Shown: positions 1 through 8,944 of the stretch, piece by piece
How positions within the stretch are numbered: position 1 is the first letter of the stretch
Layout of the letters: each line of letters opens with the position of its first letter
Assembly (NCBI GenBank): GCA_018716225.1
Contig: DVKE01000029.1
Coordinates: 1 to 37,004 of the forward strand
Reading direction: 5' to 3'
DNA: 37,004 nucleotides
Origin: Candidatus Onthousia faecigallinarum
GTDB taxonomy: Bacteria > Bacillota_I > Bacilli_A > RF39 > UBA660
Notes under the pieces: generated by a model
What the model was told of the DNA's origin: nothing
The model's database searches: none
The model's input: only the letters and a program-made list of their open reading frames with translations
Program-made: the position numbers and the translations under genes

Positions 1-6
1 GAAGAA

Positions 7-2505
7 ATGAAAAAAGAAATACTAAGTTTCATAGAAGAAGAGAAAAAAACTTATTTACAGTTAAAGCAAGCGATGAAAGTCAGCTCTTTTCAAGAAAAAA
101 AGGAATTTGAAGAAGCCCTTTTGGAATTAGAATTGGAAGGAAAAATGTATGAAAAAGATGGAAAGGACTTTCTTCCTTTGACTCCCTTGCATCATCTTGA
201 TAAAGTAGTAGCAAAAGGAAAAGATCTTTTTTTAGCACAAGAGCAAGTCAAAATAGAGGCAGAGGTTCGCGGATCTTTTTCTCCTTTTCCGAATGATCTT
301 GTCATCGTTAAAAAAGGTTCCGCCCCTACTCTTGAACAAATCATAAAGCACGATACTGCCAGCGTGATCCCTTTCTTTCTCAAACTATTAGAAGAAAGAC
401 CCCTTCACTATAAACAGATTCGCGCTTTTTTTCTTGTCAAAACAAAGAAACAACAATTAGAGCTTTTAAAAACCTTACACCAGTTAGAATTAGAGGGGAA
501 AGTTTGGCGCCAAGAGAATACCTATACTGCTTTCCCAACCGATTATTATATTACCACGCTCCAACACTCTTCACATGGAATCACTTATTATCTTACTCAG
601 GAAGAGAAAAGACATATTGTAAAAGAAGATGAGTTAAATGGAGCATTCCCTAGTGATACTATTGTTGCCAGTAAAAAAGGAAAGCATATTATAAAGGTAT
701 TAAAAAGAGGCCAAGAACAAGTGGTAATGGAAGTAGAAGAAAAAGATGGAGTCAAGCACTTGAAACCCGTTTTAATTCCAGGCGGGAATCAAGTCAGTGT
801 CCGTATTAGTTCTCATGATATGAAATCGTTAGTCGATGGTGATCGTATTGTCGTTCATATTGGAACCAAACAATATGATGAGAATTGTTTTGAAGGAAAT
901 TATCTTGGAAAAATTGGTCATATTCACGATCCAAACACCTTTCTTTCTTCTATCGCTATTAGTAAGGGTTTCCCGATTACCTTTAGGGAAGAAACCATCC
1001 ATGAAGCCAAAGCTCTACCAGGGGAGGTTTCGGAAGAAGAAGCGAAAAATCGGATTGACCTAAGAAATGAAACTATTTTTACGATTGATTGCCCAACTAC
1101 CAAAGATATGGATGATGCCATCAGTCTTAAAAAACTAGAAAATGGCAATTATTTGTTAGGCGTTCATATCGCTCATGTCAGTCATTATATTAAACCAGAT
1201 ATGAAATTATATGAGGAAGCTTATCAACGAGGAACCTCCCTTTATCTCTTAAATACCGTAAATCCCATGTTCCCCCATTCGATCTCCAATGGCATTTGTT
1301 CTTTAAATCCGAATGTAGATCGCCTTACGAAAACTTGTCAGATCGAAATTGATCCTAGCGGTAAAATTATAAATTATGATATTTTTGATTCTGTCATTCA
1401 CTCAAAAATAAAAATGGACTATGACTCGGTAAATCAGTTTTTAGCGGATGAAACAAAAAAAGAAGAATACCTTCCCTTTCAAAAAGATCTTTTCCTCATG
1501 AAAGAACTTTCCAATATTATCGATCAAAGAAAATATCAAAATGGATATCTTCCTTTCGCTTCCAATGACATTGAAGCCGTCTTTGATGAAGAAGGAAAAG
1601 TAACTGCTTTTCAAGCTGTTGATCAACAAACCGCTGGTCGCATGATTGAAAATTTTATGATCTATGCAAACTGTTGTGTTGACAACTATTTAAAATGGTT
1701 ACCCTTCGCTTCCATTCATCGGATTCATGAAGAGATCAGTCATGAAAATGTTTTAAAAGCAATCGAAAAATTAAAAATTTTAAATTTTAAAATAAAAGCC
1801 AGCCAAAACGAAAAGGATAAATTTCTTCTGCAAAGTATTTTAAAAGACTATGCTACTTCTAGTACTTATCCTATTGTATCCAAGATTATTCTCACCTCTT
1901 TAGCGAGAGCAGAATATTCTACCGAAGATGATATCGGTCATTTTGGACTAGGATTAAAAGATTATACTCACTTTACTTCACCTATTAGAAGATTTCCTGA
2001 CTTGCAAGTGCAAACGCTATTGGATGCTTATCAAGAAAATAAAAGCCGAGAAGCCTTTCCTTCCCAAGAACAATTACAAATAATCTGTGAACATTGTTCT
2101 TACATGGAACGTCAAGCTGATCTGGCAGAACAAGAAGCTCTTTATTTAAAAATGTTAGAATATGCCGAACAACATCAAGACAAATACTATCATGCTTTCG
2201 TAACGGAAATTGGACCCAATAGAGCCCTTCTTACAACTTCAAATCATATCCCAGGCTACTTAGATTATTCGAATATGCAAGGAAATGTCCTTTATTGTAG
2301 TTCCCGAGAATATTTAAAAAACAGACAAAATCAAGTGGTATTAAAAGTGGGAGATGAGTTATTAGTAAAAACCAAAAACTCTGATTACCAAGAATTAAAA
2401 GTAAACTTCGCTTTTGAGAAAAACTTAACCATGGAAAAAGAACAAAGAAAAGGCGCCACGGCTTTAAAAGTTTATCAAAAACGGAAAATACCCGCTAACT
2501 TTTAA
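7..2505 (+). CDS. rnr: Ribonuclease R (RNB-domain exoribonuclease)
   Basis: 832 aa ORF with RNB catalytic motif RNETIFTIDCPTTKDMDDAISL, TSPIRRFPDLQVQ motif and C-terminal S1-like segment. Confidence 0.93.
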   Translation: MKKEILSFIEEEKKTYLQLKQAMKVSSFQEKKEFEEALLELELEGKMYEKDGKDFLPLTPLHHLDKVVAKGKDLFLAQEQVKIEAEVRGSFSPFPNDLVIVKKGSAPTLEQIIKHDTASVIPFFLKLLEERPLHYKQIRAFFLVKTKKQQLELLKTLHQLELEGKVWRQENTYTAFPTDYYITTLQHSSHGITYYLTQEEKRHIVKEDELNGAFPSDTIVASKKGKHIIKVLKRGQEQVVMEVEEKDGVKHLKPVLIPGGNQVSVRISSHDMKSLVDGDRIVVHIGTKQYDENCFEGNYLGKIGHIHDPNTFLSSIAISKGFPITFREETIHEAKALPGEVSEEEAKNRIDLRNETIFTIDCPTTKDMDDAISLKKLENGNYLLGVHIAHVSHYIKPDMKLYEEAYQRGTSLYLLNTVNPMFPHSISNGICSLNPNVDRLTKTCQIEIDPSGKIINYDIFDSVIHSKIKMDYDSVNQFLADETKKEEYLPFQKDLFLMKELSNIIDQRKYQNGYLPFASNDIEAVFDEEGKVTAFQAVDQQTAGRMIENFMIYANCCVDNYLKWLPFASIHRIHEEISHENVLKAIEKLKILNFKIKASQNEKDKFLLQSILKDYATSSTYPIVSKIILTSLARAEYSTEDDIGHFGLGLKDYTHFTSPIRRFPDLQVQTLLDAYQENKSREAFPSQEQLQIICEHCSYMERQADLAEQEALYLKMLEYAEQHQDKYYHAFVTEIGPNRALLTTSNHIPGYLDYSNMQGNVLYCSSREYLKNRQNQVVLKVGDELLVKTKNSDYQELKVNFAFEKNLTMEKEQRKGATALKVYQKRKIPANF

Positions 2506-2515
2506 AAAGAGAAAA

Positions 2516-2905
2516 CTAGTTATTAAACCGTAATAAATAACCATCTGGATCTTGGAGCAAAAACTCCTTATCTTCATATATAGTTTCATTTGCTTGATAA
2601 CGATTTATCATCAATTTTTTAAAAAACACGATCTTCTGATCCTTTAATTTTTGATAATATTCATCGATATTAGAGATCGTCATACTAAGATTGATCCCTC
2701 TCCCAAATGGATATTCTAATCTTCCAGTATTCCAATGATCATTGATTTCTTCGATCATAATTTGATTCCCTTCTAATTCCAAAAAAGCAAACTTATCTTC
2801 TTTTCTCTCATACTTTATTTGAAAACCAAGCAAAAGATAAAACTCTTTGCTTTTTTCAATATTTGTTACACTTAACTCAGGGATTAATGAATTAAATTTC
2901 ATCAT
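2516..2905 (-). CDS. VOC (glyoxalase/bleomycin-resistance-like) family protein
   Basis: 129 aa; SVTNIEKSKEFYLLLGF start and LQDPDGYLLRF end typical of VOC proteins; ends on TAG. Confidence 0.8.
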   Translation of the reverse strand: MMKFNSLIPELSVTNIEKSKEFYLLLGFQIKYERKEDKFAFLELEGNQIMIEEINDHWNTGRLEYPFGRGINLSMTISNIDEYYQKLKDQKIVFFKKLMINRYQANETIYEDKEFLLQDPDGYLLRFNN

Positions 2906-2989
2906 AGCACCTTCCTTTTTTGTTTATCAATTTGTGGTCAACCTCAACAATTTTCCTGCAACTTCTTTTATTTTAACGCATTAAAACAT

Positions 2990-3016
2990 AGAAAAAACAA
3001 CCTTTTTGGTTGTTTT
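2990..3016 (-). terminator. Intrinsic terminator, minus-strand direction
   Basis: Stem AAAACAACC (2994-3002) / GGTTGTTTT (3008-3016), 5-nt loop, U-tract when read on the minus strand. Confidence 0.6.
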
Positions 3017-3127
3017 CATATTCTAATTGGTACGGACAAATAGTATATCCGAAACCTTGGGAATAGTTGATAAACAACTAATCACTAAAATAATAATAAC
3101 ATAATTTTTAATAAATTAAAATTTTTT

Positions 3128-3700
3128 TTATTTAATTTGTTCACATCTATTTTTTAATACTCTAATTAGTTTTTTATGCAATTGTTGTTCTAATGTTTCA
3201 TCATTATCCTTTGTTAACGTACCGTTAAAACATAATTCTTGAGATATATCGTTATATAATCCTGAAACTACTTCTGTTAATTCCCAACCATATTTATTAA
3301 TAATTGGTTTAAACATTTCTAATTTATAATCAGCTAATGTTATAAGTGGCTTGGTAGTACCTAACCATCTCATTGATTCTTCAACAATTGCCTTACCTAT
3401 TCCTAAACCTCTACATTTATCAGAAACATATAATGTACATATTTTTTGTTCTTCCTCGTCTCTTTTTAAACAAGCCATGGAAATTATTTCATTAACATTT
3501 TCAGGATTTCTAACAAATAATATATTTCGTTCATCACCATTTATAGTTGCTGGTAATTGTTTAGTAAAATACCATTCTTTATGTTTTGGGTAATCATCAC
3601 AAATAAAATCTGTTATCATATAAATTTTTGTGGCAAGTTCCATAAATTCTTCTTCTGGAATAATTCCTACATATTTTTTTAAACTCTCAATATTTATCAT
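3128..3700 (-). CDS. GNAT family N-acetyltransferase
   Basis: 190 aa; acetyl-CoA binding segment CTLYVSDKCRGLGIGKAIVEESMRW. Confidence 0.8.
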   Translation of the reverse strand: MINIESLKKYVGIIPEEEFMELATKIYMITDFICDDYPKHKEWYFTKQLPATINGDERNILFVRNPENVNEIISMACLKRDEEEQKICTLYVSDKCRGLGIGKAIVEESMRWLGTTKPLITLADYKLEMFKPIINKYGWELTEVVSGLYNDISQELCFNGTLTKDNDETLEQQLHKKLIRVLKNRCEQIK

Positions 3701-3744
3701 ATTAGCTTTTCCCCCTCAAAATTCGTTGTTTATGATACCACTTT

Positions 3745-3773
3745 TTGCCATATTTGTCAATTTATGATATAAT
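3745..3773 (+). promoter_or_regulatory. Sigma-70-type promoter for the ASCH gene pair
   Basis: TTGCCA (3745-3750) - 17 nt - TATAAT (3768-3773), followed by AGGAGGGG RBS before ATG 3795. Confidence 0.65.
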
Positions 3774-3794
3774 ACTTACGCAGGAGGGGATTAA

Positions 3795-4334
3795 ATGGAT
3801 AAAAATCGTAGAAATAGAATTGCTATTATTTCAATAATGACATATTATGCTAGACAAATATTCGATGAAACAAAACTTTATGAATTTAGAAAATCGCCAT
3901 TAAAAAATGAATTACTTAACAAAAAGATTTACGTATATTCTGCCAAAGAAGATAAAGCAATTATTGGATATTTTAAAGTAAGTGATATTTTAAATGGTAA
4001 CACAGATGAGATTTTACATGCTACAGGATATGATAAGAGACAAGATGGTCATGAAATAGTTGAATATTATGGAAAAAACAATCCAAATTGCTATGCTTTA
4101 CATTTATATGATGTTACTGAATTTGAAGAATATTTATCATTAAGAGATATGAGAAGTATTTCAAAAAATGCTGATATGCCACAATACATTAAATTTATTT
4201 ATGATAATGATCCATTATATGAGGTTATTATAGAATGGGATGAAGCATTCAGTTTAGATGGAAACTTATGTGACAATCCTAGCAAAACAAAACAAATGAT
4301 ATTACAAAAAGCTAGAATGAAAGGAAGAAAATAA
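3795..4334 (+). CDS. PUA-like/ASCH-type domain protein
   Basis: 179 aa; YYARQIFDETKLYEFRKSPL...KIYVYSAKEDKAIIGYFKV resembles ASCH/PUA-like beta-barrel proteins. Confidence 0.6.
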   Translation: MDKNRRNRIAIISIMTYYARQIFDETKLYEFRKSPLKNELLNKKIYVYSAKEDKAIIGYFKVSDILNGNTDEILHATGYDKRQDGHEIVEYYGKNNPNCYALHLYDVTEFEEYLSLRDMRSISKNADMPQYIKFIYDNDPLYEVIIEWDEAFSLDGNLCDNPSKTKQMILQKARMKGRK

Positions 4335-4335
4335 T

Positions 4336-4677
4336 ATGGAACACGAAATGAAATTACAACCTGAGTATTATAATTTTATACTTAATGGTACTAAAAGAAT
4401 TGAAATAAGACTTTTTGATGAAAAAAGACAACAAATCAAAATTGGAGAAACAATTAAATTTTTAAAAGAACCTGAATTGAATGAGTCATTTAATGCAAAG
4501 GTTATTGGATTATTAAGATATAATTCTTTTGAAGATATGTTTAAAGATTTTGATATTTCTGTTTTATCTGATAAATCTATGACTAAAAAAGAATTAATTG
4601 GCGTTCTTGAACAATTTTATACTAAAGAAAAGCAAGAACAATATGGTGTTTTAGGAATTAGAATTGAATTAATATAA
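4336..4677 (+). CDS. ASCH domain protein
   Basis: 113 aa; MKLQPEYYNFILNGTKRIEIRLFDEKRQQIKIGETIKF is a typical ASCH opening; 1-nt gap after upstream gene, probable operon. Confidence 0.75.
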   Translation: MEHEMKLQPEYYNFILNGTKRIEIRLFDEKRQQIKIGETIKFLKEPELNESFNAKVIGLLRYNSFEDMFKDFDISVLSDKSMTKKELIGVLEQFYTKEKQEQYGVLGIRIELI

Positions 4678-4693
4678 AAGATGACAATGAGTT

Positions 4694-6040
4694 TTATCTC
4701 TCAAAGTCATCTTTTTCTTTGTTTAAATCTAAATCTTCAATGTCATCATTATCTAAAACATTGTCTTCATACATATCATTAACAACATCAATATATTTAT
4801 CATCTTTATCATACCAACTATGAAGTTTATTATGTAAGAAAGATATTAGTTTTTCAAACTTCTCTTTCCAATATTCAAGAGTGTTTTTTAAATCATAAAT
4901 TTTAGATTTTAAAAATGAAATTTCATTGTCCTTTTCTTTAATCGCATCATTTAAAGTCTTAACTCTTAAATTAAGTGCCTCATTATTTTCAGTAAGAGTT
5001 TTAATTTTATTATTATTGTTTTTTAATTGTTCATGAGCATTAACTAAAGTATTGGATAGCGTTTGGATCTTATCATATTCTTTACTTGTATTATTAACTT
5101 GTTCGATAAAGTCGATAAAAGAATCCTTATCCTCTTTTGATAAAATATAATTATCTTTATTTAATTTAGAATTTTTTAATTTATCAATTTTATATTTTAT
5201 ATCTTTAGAGTCTTGTTTTAACTCTAAAGATTTTTTGTTTGCTTGTTTTAAATTTTCGGTATTCTTTTCAATTTGTTTTTTCATTTCAATATAGTTATCC
5301 ATATCAGATACATGAATATCTCTATTTCTACCTTTTTGTTTTTGTTTAAGGGTAGAATCTAAACTATATACTTGATTAAATTCTTCAATACATAAAGTTC
5401 TCATTTTATCTTGTAATCTAATTAATGATTCTTTAGTAAATACATCGGATTTACCAACTTGTTTTTCCATACCGTTCTTATTTTTATATTTAATTGGAAC
5501 ACCGACAATATGTAAATGTGGACTTGTCTCATCATAATGAATTATAGCACTGGCTACTTTAAAGTTAGGAACAAGCATTTCTAAATCATCAACTTGTTTT
5601 TGATAAACTTCAGACATTTTCTTCTTGAAGTTTTTATCTTTAGTGTCCCAATATTCTTTATCTCCAAGTTCAAGAATAATTTCACAAGCAAGATCTTTTT
5701 TCTCATTATTGGATACATTATCAAAATAATTTTCTATCATTCTACTAGGTCTAGTTTGTTTAGAATTATATTCTAATCTTGCTTCTTCAAATTCTTTTAA
5801 ATATAGTTTTTTAACATCATCTAGTGGAGAAGAAGTTCCTCTTACTATTTCTATTAGTTCTTGGTTATCATCATATTTTCTATAATTATGTTTATCTACT
5901 TTTGATAATTGTCTTACATTTTGAATAGCATTATTAGGTAAAGATGTTGTTCCACTTAAATTGTTTTTACCATTTTGTTTAGATATATTTTTTCTATTTT
6001 TATCACTACCTAAATGTAATGAATAAGCAAGTTCTGACAT
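4694..6040 (-). CDS. MobV-family relaxase (Pre/Mob plasmid recombination/mobilization protein)
   Basis: 448 aa; relaxase motif AIIHYDETSPHLHIVGVP (HxDExxPHxH), coiled-coil C-terminus. Confidence 0.9.
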   Translation of the reverse strand: MSELAYSLHLGSDKNRKNISKQNGKNNLSGTTSLPNNAIQNVRQLSKVDKHNYRKYDDNQELIEIVRGTSSPLDDVKKLYLKEFEEARLEYNSKQTRPSRMIENYFDNVSNNEKKDLACEIILELGDKEYWDTKDKNFKKKMSEVYQKQVDDLEMLVPNFKVASAIIHYDETSPHLHIVGVPIKYKNKNGMEKQVGKSDVFTKESLIRLQDKMRTLCIEEFNQVYSLDSTLKQKQKGRNRDIHVSDMDNYIEMKKQIEKNTENLKQANKKSLELKQDSKDIKYKIDKLKNSKLNKDNYILSKEDKDSFIDFIEQVNNTSKEYDKIQTLSNTLVNAHEQLKNNNNKIKTLTENNEALNLRVKTLNDAIKEKDNEISFLKSKIYDLKNTLEYWKEKFEKLISFLHNKLHSWYDKDDKYIDVVNDMYEDNVLDNDDIEDLDLNKEKDDFER

Positions 6041-6061
6041 AGGTTTCCTCCTTTCTAGAAG

Positions 6062-6212
6062 TGACCACTCAAATGGTCATTTTGGTTATCCAAAATTTCT
6101 AACCCCCTAGGAATTTTGTACGCTAAGCATACAAAATATCCAGTGGGCTAAGGTTTAACACCTTAGAAACCGTTTACTTTATTTCACAATAACCAAAACT
6201 TCGTAATGGTTA
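6062..6212. promoter_or_regulatory. Putative oriT: cluster of inverted repeats upstream of mobV
   Basis: Hairpins TGACCA/TGGTCA (6062-6079), ATTTTGG/CCAAAAT (6079-6096), ATTTTGTACGC/GCATACAAAAT (6113-6137), CTAAGGT/ACCTTAG (6148-6166), TAACCA/TGGTTA (6190-6212). Confidence 0.6.
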
Positions 6213-6286
6213 AAGTTCATAAGTATTAATTTTTAAATTGCTATCGCCACTTTCATTTACTTCGTAAACAAAACGTGCCACGCATT

Positions 6287-8140
6287 TTAAAAATCTTCTT
6301 CGGTAACATTATCTGGTATTGTTTCAAATACATCTCTAATGTTTACCTTTATATCATTTGGGTTATTCTTTGTAGTAAGCATTCCCATAGATAACCAATT
6401 CTTATCTCCATTATTATCTTTTTGTAATGGAAATGCTCTTATAGGGACTTCATTTCTTTGAAGTGGTCCTATATCTAATTTTTCAGTTTCTTTATAATAA
6501 GTACCTTTGTATAAATTAACTTCATAATATTCGCTTAATCTATATAAGTGTTGCATTACATCTTTAATAGGTAAGTATTCACTATATCTTATATTTGTAT
6601 CAACGCATACACCATTAAAATCATAAGTAAGTGGTCTTTTTCTATCAATATAACCTTTTGTATATAATTCATTGAAATCATTATAGAATGTACTTCTAAA
6701 ATTAATTTGTTTAACGACTAATTTTCCATTTTTAGTTTCTAATTCAACATCATCAATATATCTCATAATTATATCTGCTTTATCATCTCGATCTAATAAG
6801 TCCCAATTATCATTAAAAGCATAATAAGATATTGGTAATTTAACTTTATTGATAAAGTCCATCTCTCTTTTAAGTAATATATCTTCAGTAGTGAAGTTCA
6901 ATTGTTCTGCTTGTGAATTTTCTAACAATTTAGAATTAATATCTTTAATCTGATTTTCTATTAATTCCAATTCACTTTTATATTCTTCTTCTGTAAATAT
7001 TGAATCAATATATGCTTTTCTAATTCTATCTTTTTTGTTATTTAATGATTTTAATTCTTTTTCTAATTCTTGTTTTGGATTATCTACTTTTGATTTTAAT
7101 ACTGGTAAAAAGAACTCATTAACAACATTATCGTATTCCAATATATCAGCAAGTAGTGTTTTAATCTTTTCTTCAATCTTATCTTCTTTAATATTATTTT
7201 TACAATTTTCACATCTATAATAGAAATACCATTTATCATATTTAATTTTATGAGTAGCACCACCAGCAAGTATTCTTCCACATTTAGGACATCTTAATTT
7301 TTGTAAGAAAATATAAGTTTGAGTTCTCATATAATTCTTTTGATTTTTCTTCTTTTGTGCTTGACAGTTTTCCCATAGTTCTTTACTAACTAATGGTTCA
7401 ACAACATTTTCATAATATACAGGTTTATTTATTGTTTTACCAGATACATAATCTCCTTTATATAATTCATTAGATAATATTTTCAATATTCTTGTATCTT
7501 TCCAATTTGTTTTACCTTGTATTTTTTCTTTATTAAATATATTTGCAATAGTGCTATAAGAATTACCTTCAAAATATAAATTAAATATTCTGATAACTAT
7601 ATCTTTTGTAAGTGGATCAGGAACTAATTTTTTATCAATACGTTTAAATCCAATAGGACAAACTGCTGGAATATGACCTTGTTTAATTGCTCCTGCCATA
7701 CCGACTTTTGTTCTTTCACTTGTTCTTTCAATTTCATTTTGTGAAACTGACATCATTATTCTAGTTACCATTTTTCCGTTAGCTGTTGTTGTATTAATAT
7801 CATCATTAGCACATACTAAATCAAATCCATACTTTTCAGAGGTTTTAAGTAAGTTTTCCCAATCATATATACTTCTTGATAATCTATCTAACTTTAAAGC
7901 AATAACAGTGTTTATTTTACCATTTTTAGCGTCATCTATTAATCTATCAAACTCTGGTCTATGATTACCTGTTTTAGCACTTATTCCAGCATCTTGGTAA
8001 TAATCATATATCTTATATCCTTTAAATTTACAAAGTGCCTCTAATCTTTCTTTTTGTTCTGGTAAACTAAATCCTTCTTTGGCTTGATCTTCAGTTGATA
8101 CTCTTAAATACAAACCACATATTCTTTCTTTGTCTTTCAT
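6287..8140 (-). CDS. Large serine recombinase/integrase
   Basis: Resolvase domain LYLRVSTEDQAKEGFSLPEQKERL...LKLDRLSRS, recombinase domain, zinc-ribbon LRCPKCGRILAGG...YRCENC; ATG at 8140 preceded by AAAGGAG. Confidence 0.93.
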   Translation of the reverse strand: MKDKERICGLYLRVSTEDQAKEGFSLPEQKERLEALCKFKGYKIYDYYQDAGISAKTGNHRPEFDRLIDDAKNGKINTVIALKLDRLSRSIYDWENLLKTSEKYGFDLVCANDDINTTTANGKMVTRIMMSVSQNEIERTSERTKVGMAGAIKQGHIPAVCPIGFKRIDKKLVPDPLTKDIVIRIFNLYFEGNSYSTIANIFNKEKIQGKTNWKDTRILKILSNELYKGDYVSGKTINKPVYYENVVEPLVSKELWENCQAQKKKNQKNYMRTQTYIFLQKLRCPKCGRILAGGATHKIKYDKWYFYYRCENCKNNIKEDKIEEKIKTLLADILEYDNVVNEFFLPVLKSKVDNPKQELEKELKSLNNKKDRIRKAYIDSIFTEEEYKSELELIENQIKDINSKLLENSQAEQLNFTTEDILLKREMDFINKVKLPISYYAFNDNWDLLDRDDKADIIMRYIDDVELETKNGKLVVKQINFRSTFYNDFNELYTKGYIDRKRPLTYDFNGVCVDTNIRYSEYLPIKDVMQHLYRLSEYYEVNLYKGTYYKETEKLDIGPLQRNEVPIRAFPLQKDNNGDKNWLSMGMLTTKNNPNDIKVNIRDVFETIPDNVTEEDF

Positions 8141-8160
8141 ATACTTCAACTCCTTTTACT

Positions 8161-8213
8161 AAAAAAAGAGGAGACAATAGTATCTAATTAAGTCTAAATA
8201 CTACTGACTCCTC
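8161..8213 (-). terminator. Intrinsic terminator (attenuator) in the recombinase leader
   Basis: 16-nt arms at 8198-8213 and 8168-8183 with one mismatch and one GU pair, 14-nt loop, followed on minus strand by 7 U (8167-8161), then the recombinase RBS. Confidence 0.8.
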
Positions 8214-8261
8214 AATATAATTCACATTATATAATTTTATTTTATCTTTGCTTTTTATCAT
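8184..8261 (-). CDS. Putative leader peptide MIKSKDKIKLYNVNYIEESVVFRLN
   Basis: 25-codon ORF with GGAGG RBS 6 nt upstream of ATG; its coding sequence forms the 5' arm of the attenuator and its TAG lies at the end of the loop. Confidence 0.6.
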   Translation of the reverse strand: MIKSKDKIKLYNVNYIEESVVFRLN

Positions 8262-8309
8262 GATGTACCTCCATTTCTAGAGAATACCCTCTTTCATTGG
8301 TTATATATA

Positions 8310-8334
8310 ATATCATTTTTTCAAGATTTGTCAA
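8310..8334 (-). promoter_or_regulatory. Probable recombinase-leader promoter
   Basis: Minus strand TTGACA (8329-8334) followed at approximately 17-19 nt by an ATTATATATAA -10-like stretch. Confidence 0.5.
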
Positions 8335-8360
8335 TTCCCTCTATAGGGAATATATAGTAT

Positions 8361-8633
8361 TTAGATAGTTTTTAAATAATCTTCTAATTCAGATAGTTTA
8401 ATCTTATTAGATAGATTTTCAATAAATACTTCATTAGAATAATTGAATATTAAGAAAGTTTTATCTTTTATGATAATTCTATTAGGTTCAATATAAGTTA
8501 AATTAGTTCTATCTATCTTTCTTATATTACCATTAATGATTTTAGGTGTAGTCTTTGCAAACTCACATATCAGTTCTAATTTCTTTCTTAATGATTCTTC
8601 AATAGGTAATTCTTCTTTAATAATATTTACCAT
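8361..8633 (-). CDS. Hypothetical protein of the mobile element
   Basis: About 90 aa from ATG 8633 (AAAGGATGG RBS upstream); no recognised domain. Confidence 0.55.
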   Translation of the reverse strand: MVNIIKEELPIEESLRKKLELICEFAKTTPKIINGNIRKIDRTNLTYIEPNRIIIKDKTFLIFNYSNEVFIENLSNKIKLSELEDYLKTI

Positions 8634-8741
8634 AATACCATCCTTTCTTTCGGATGTTTTTTGTAAATACAAAAAACTAATCCATTTCTGAATTAGTTAT
8701 TTATCAAACTCAAACTATAAAAGTTCGAGCAGAATTCCTTT

Positions 8742-8818
8742 TGGTAGCGAGAGGGGGAGTCGAACCCTCGACCTTTCGGGTATGAACCGAGCGCTCTAGC
8801 CAACTGAGCTATCTCGCC
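8742..8818 (-). tRNA. tRNA-Met (CAT)
   Basis: Minus strand GGCGAGATAGCTCAGTTGGCTAGAGCGCTCGGTTCATACCCGAAAGGTCGAGGGTTCGACTCCCCCTCTCGCTACCA; cloverleaf, anticodon CAT, encoded CCA; resembles B. subtilis elongator tRNA-Met. Confidence 0.93.
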
Positions 8819-8944
8819 ATCGAACAAATTTATAGTATCATATATTTTTCTTCTTGGCAACCATTTTTTTGCTCGAATTTTGCCATATGGTACTTTCTTC
8901 TTCTTCCAAGCGATGTTATACTAAAGGAAATTTAGGAGGTATTT

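Larger units (their letters stand above)
3027..8746. mobile_element. Putative integrative mobilizable element (serine recombinase + MobV relaxase + GNAT/ASCH cargo); ends approximate
   Basis: Contiguous AT-rich block with MobV relaxase, large serine recombinase, oriT-like hairpins and cargo between core genes and tRNA-Met; TTGGTA at 3027-3032 and 8741-8746. Confidence 0.65.
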
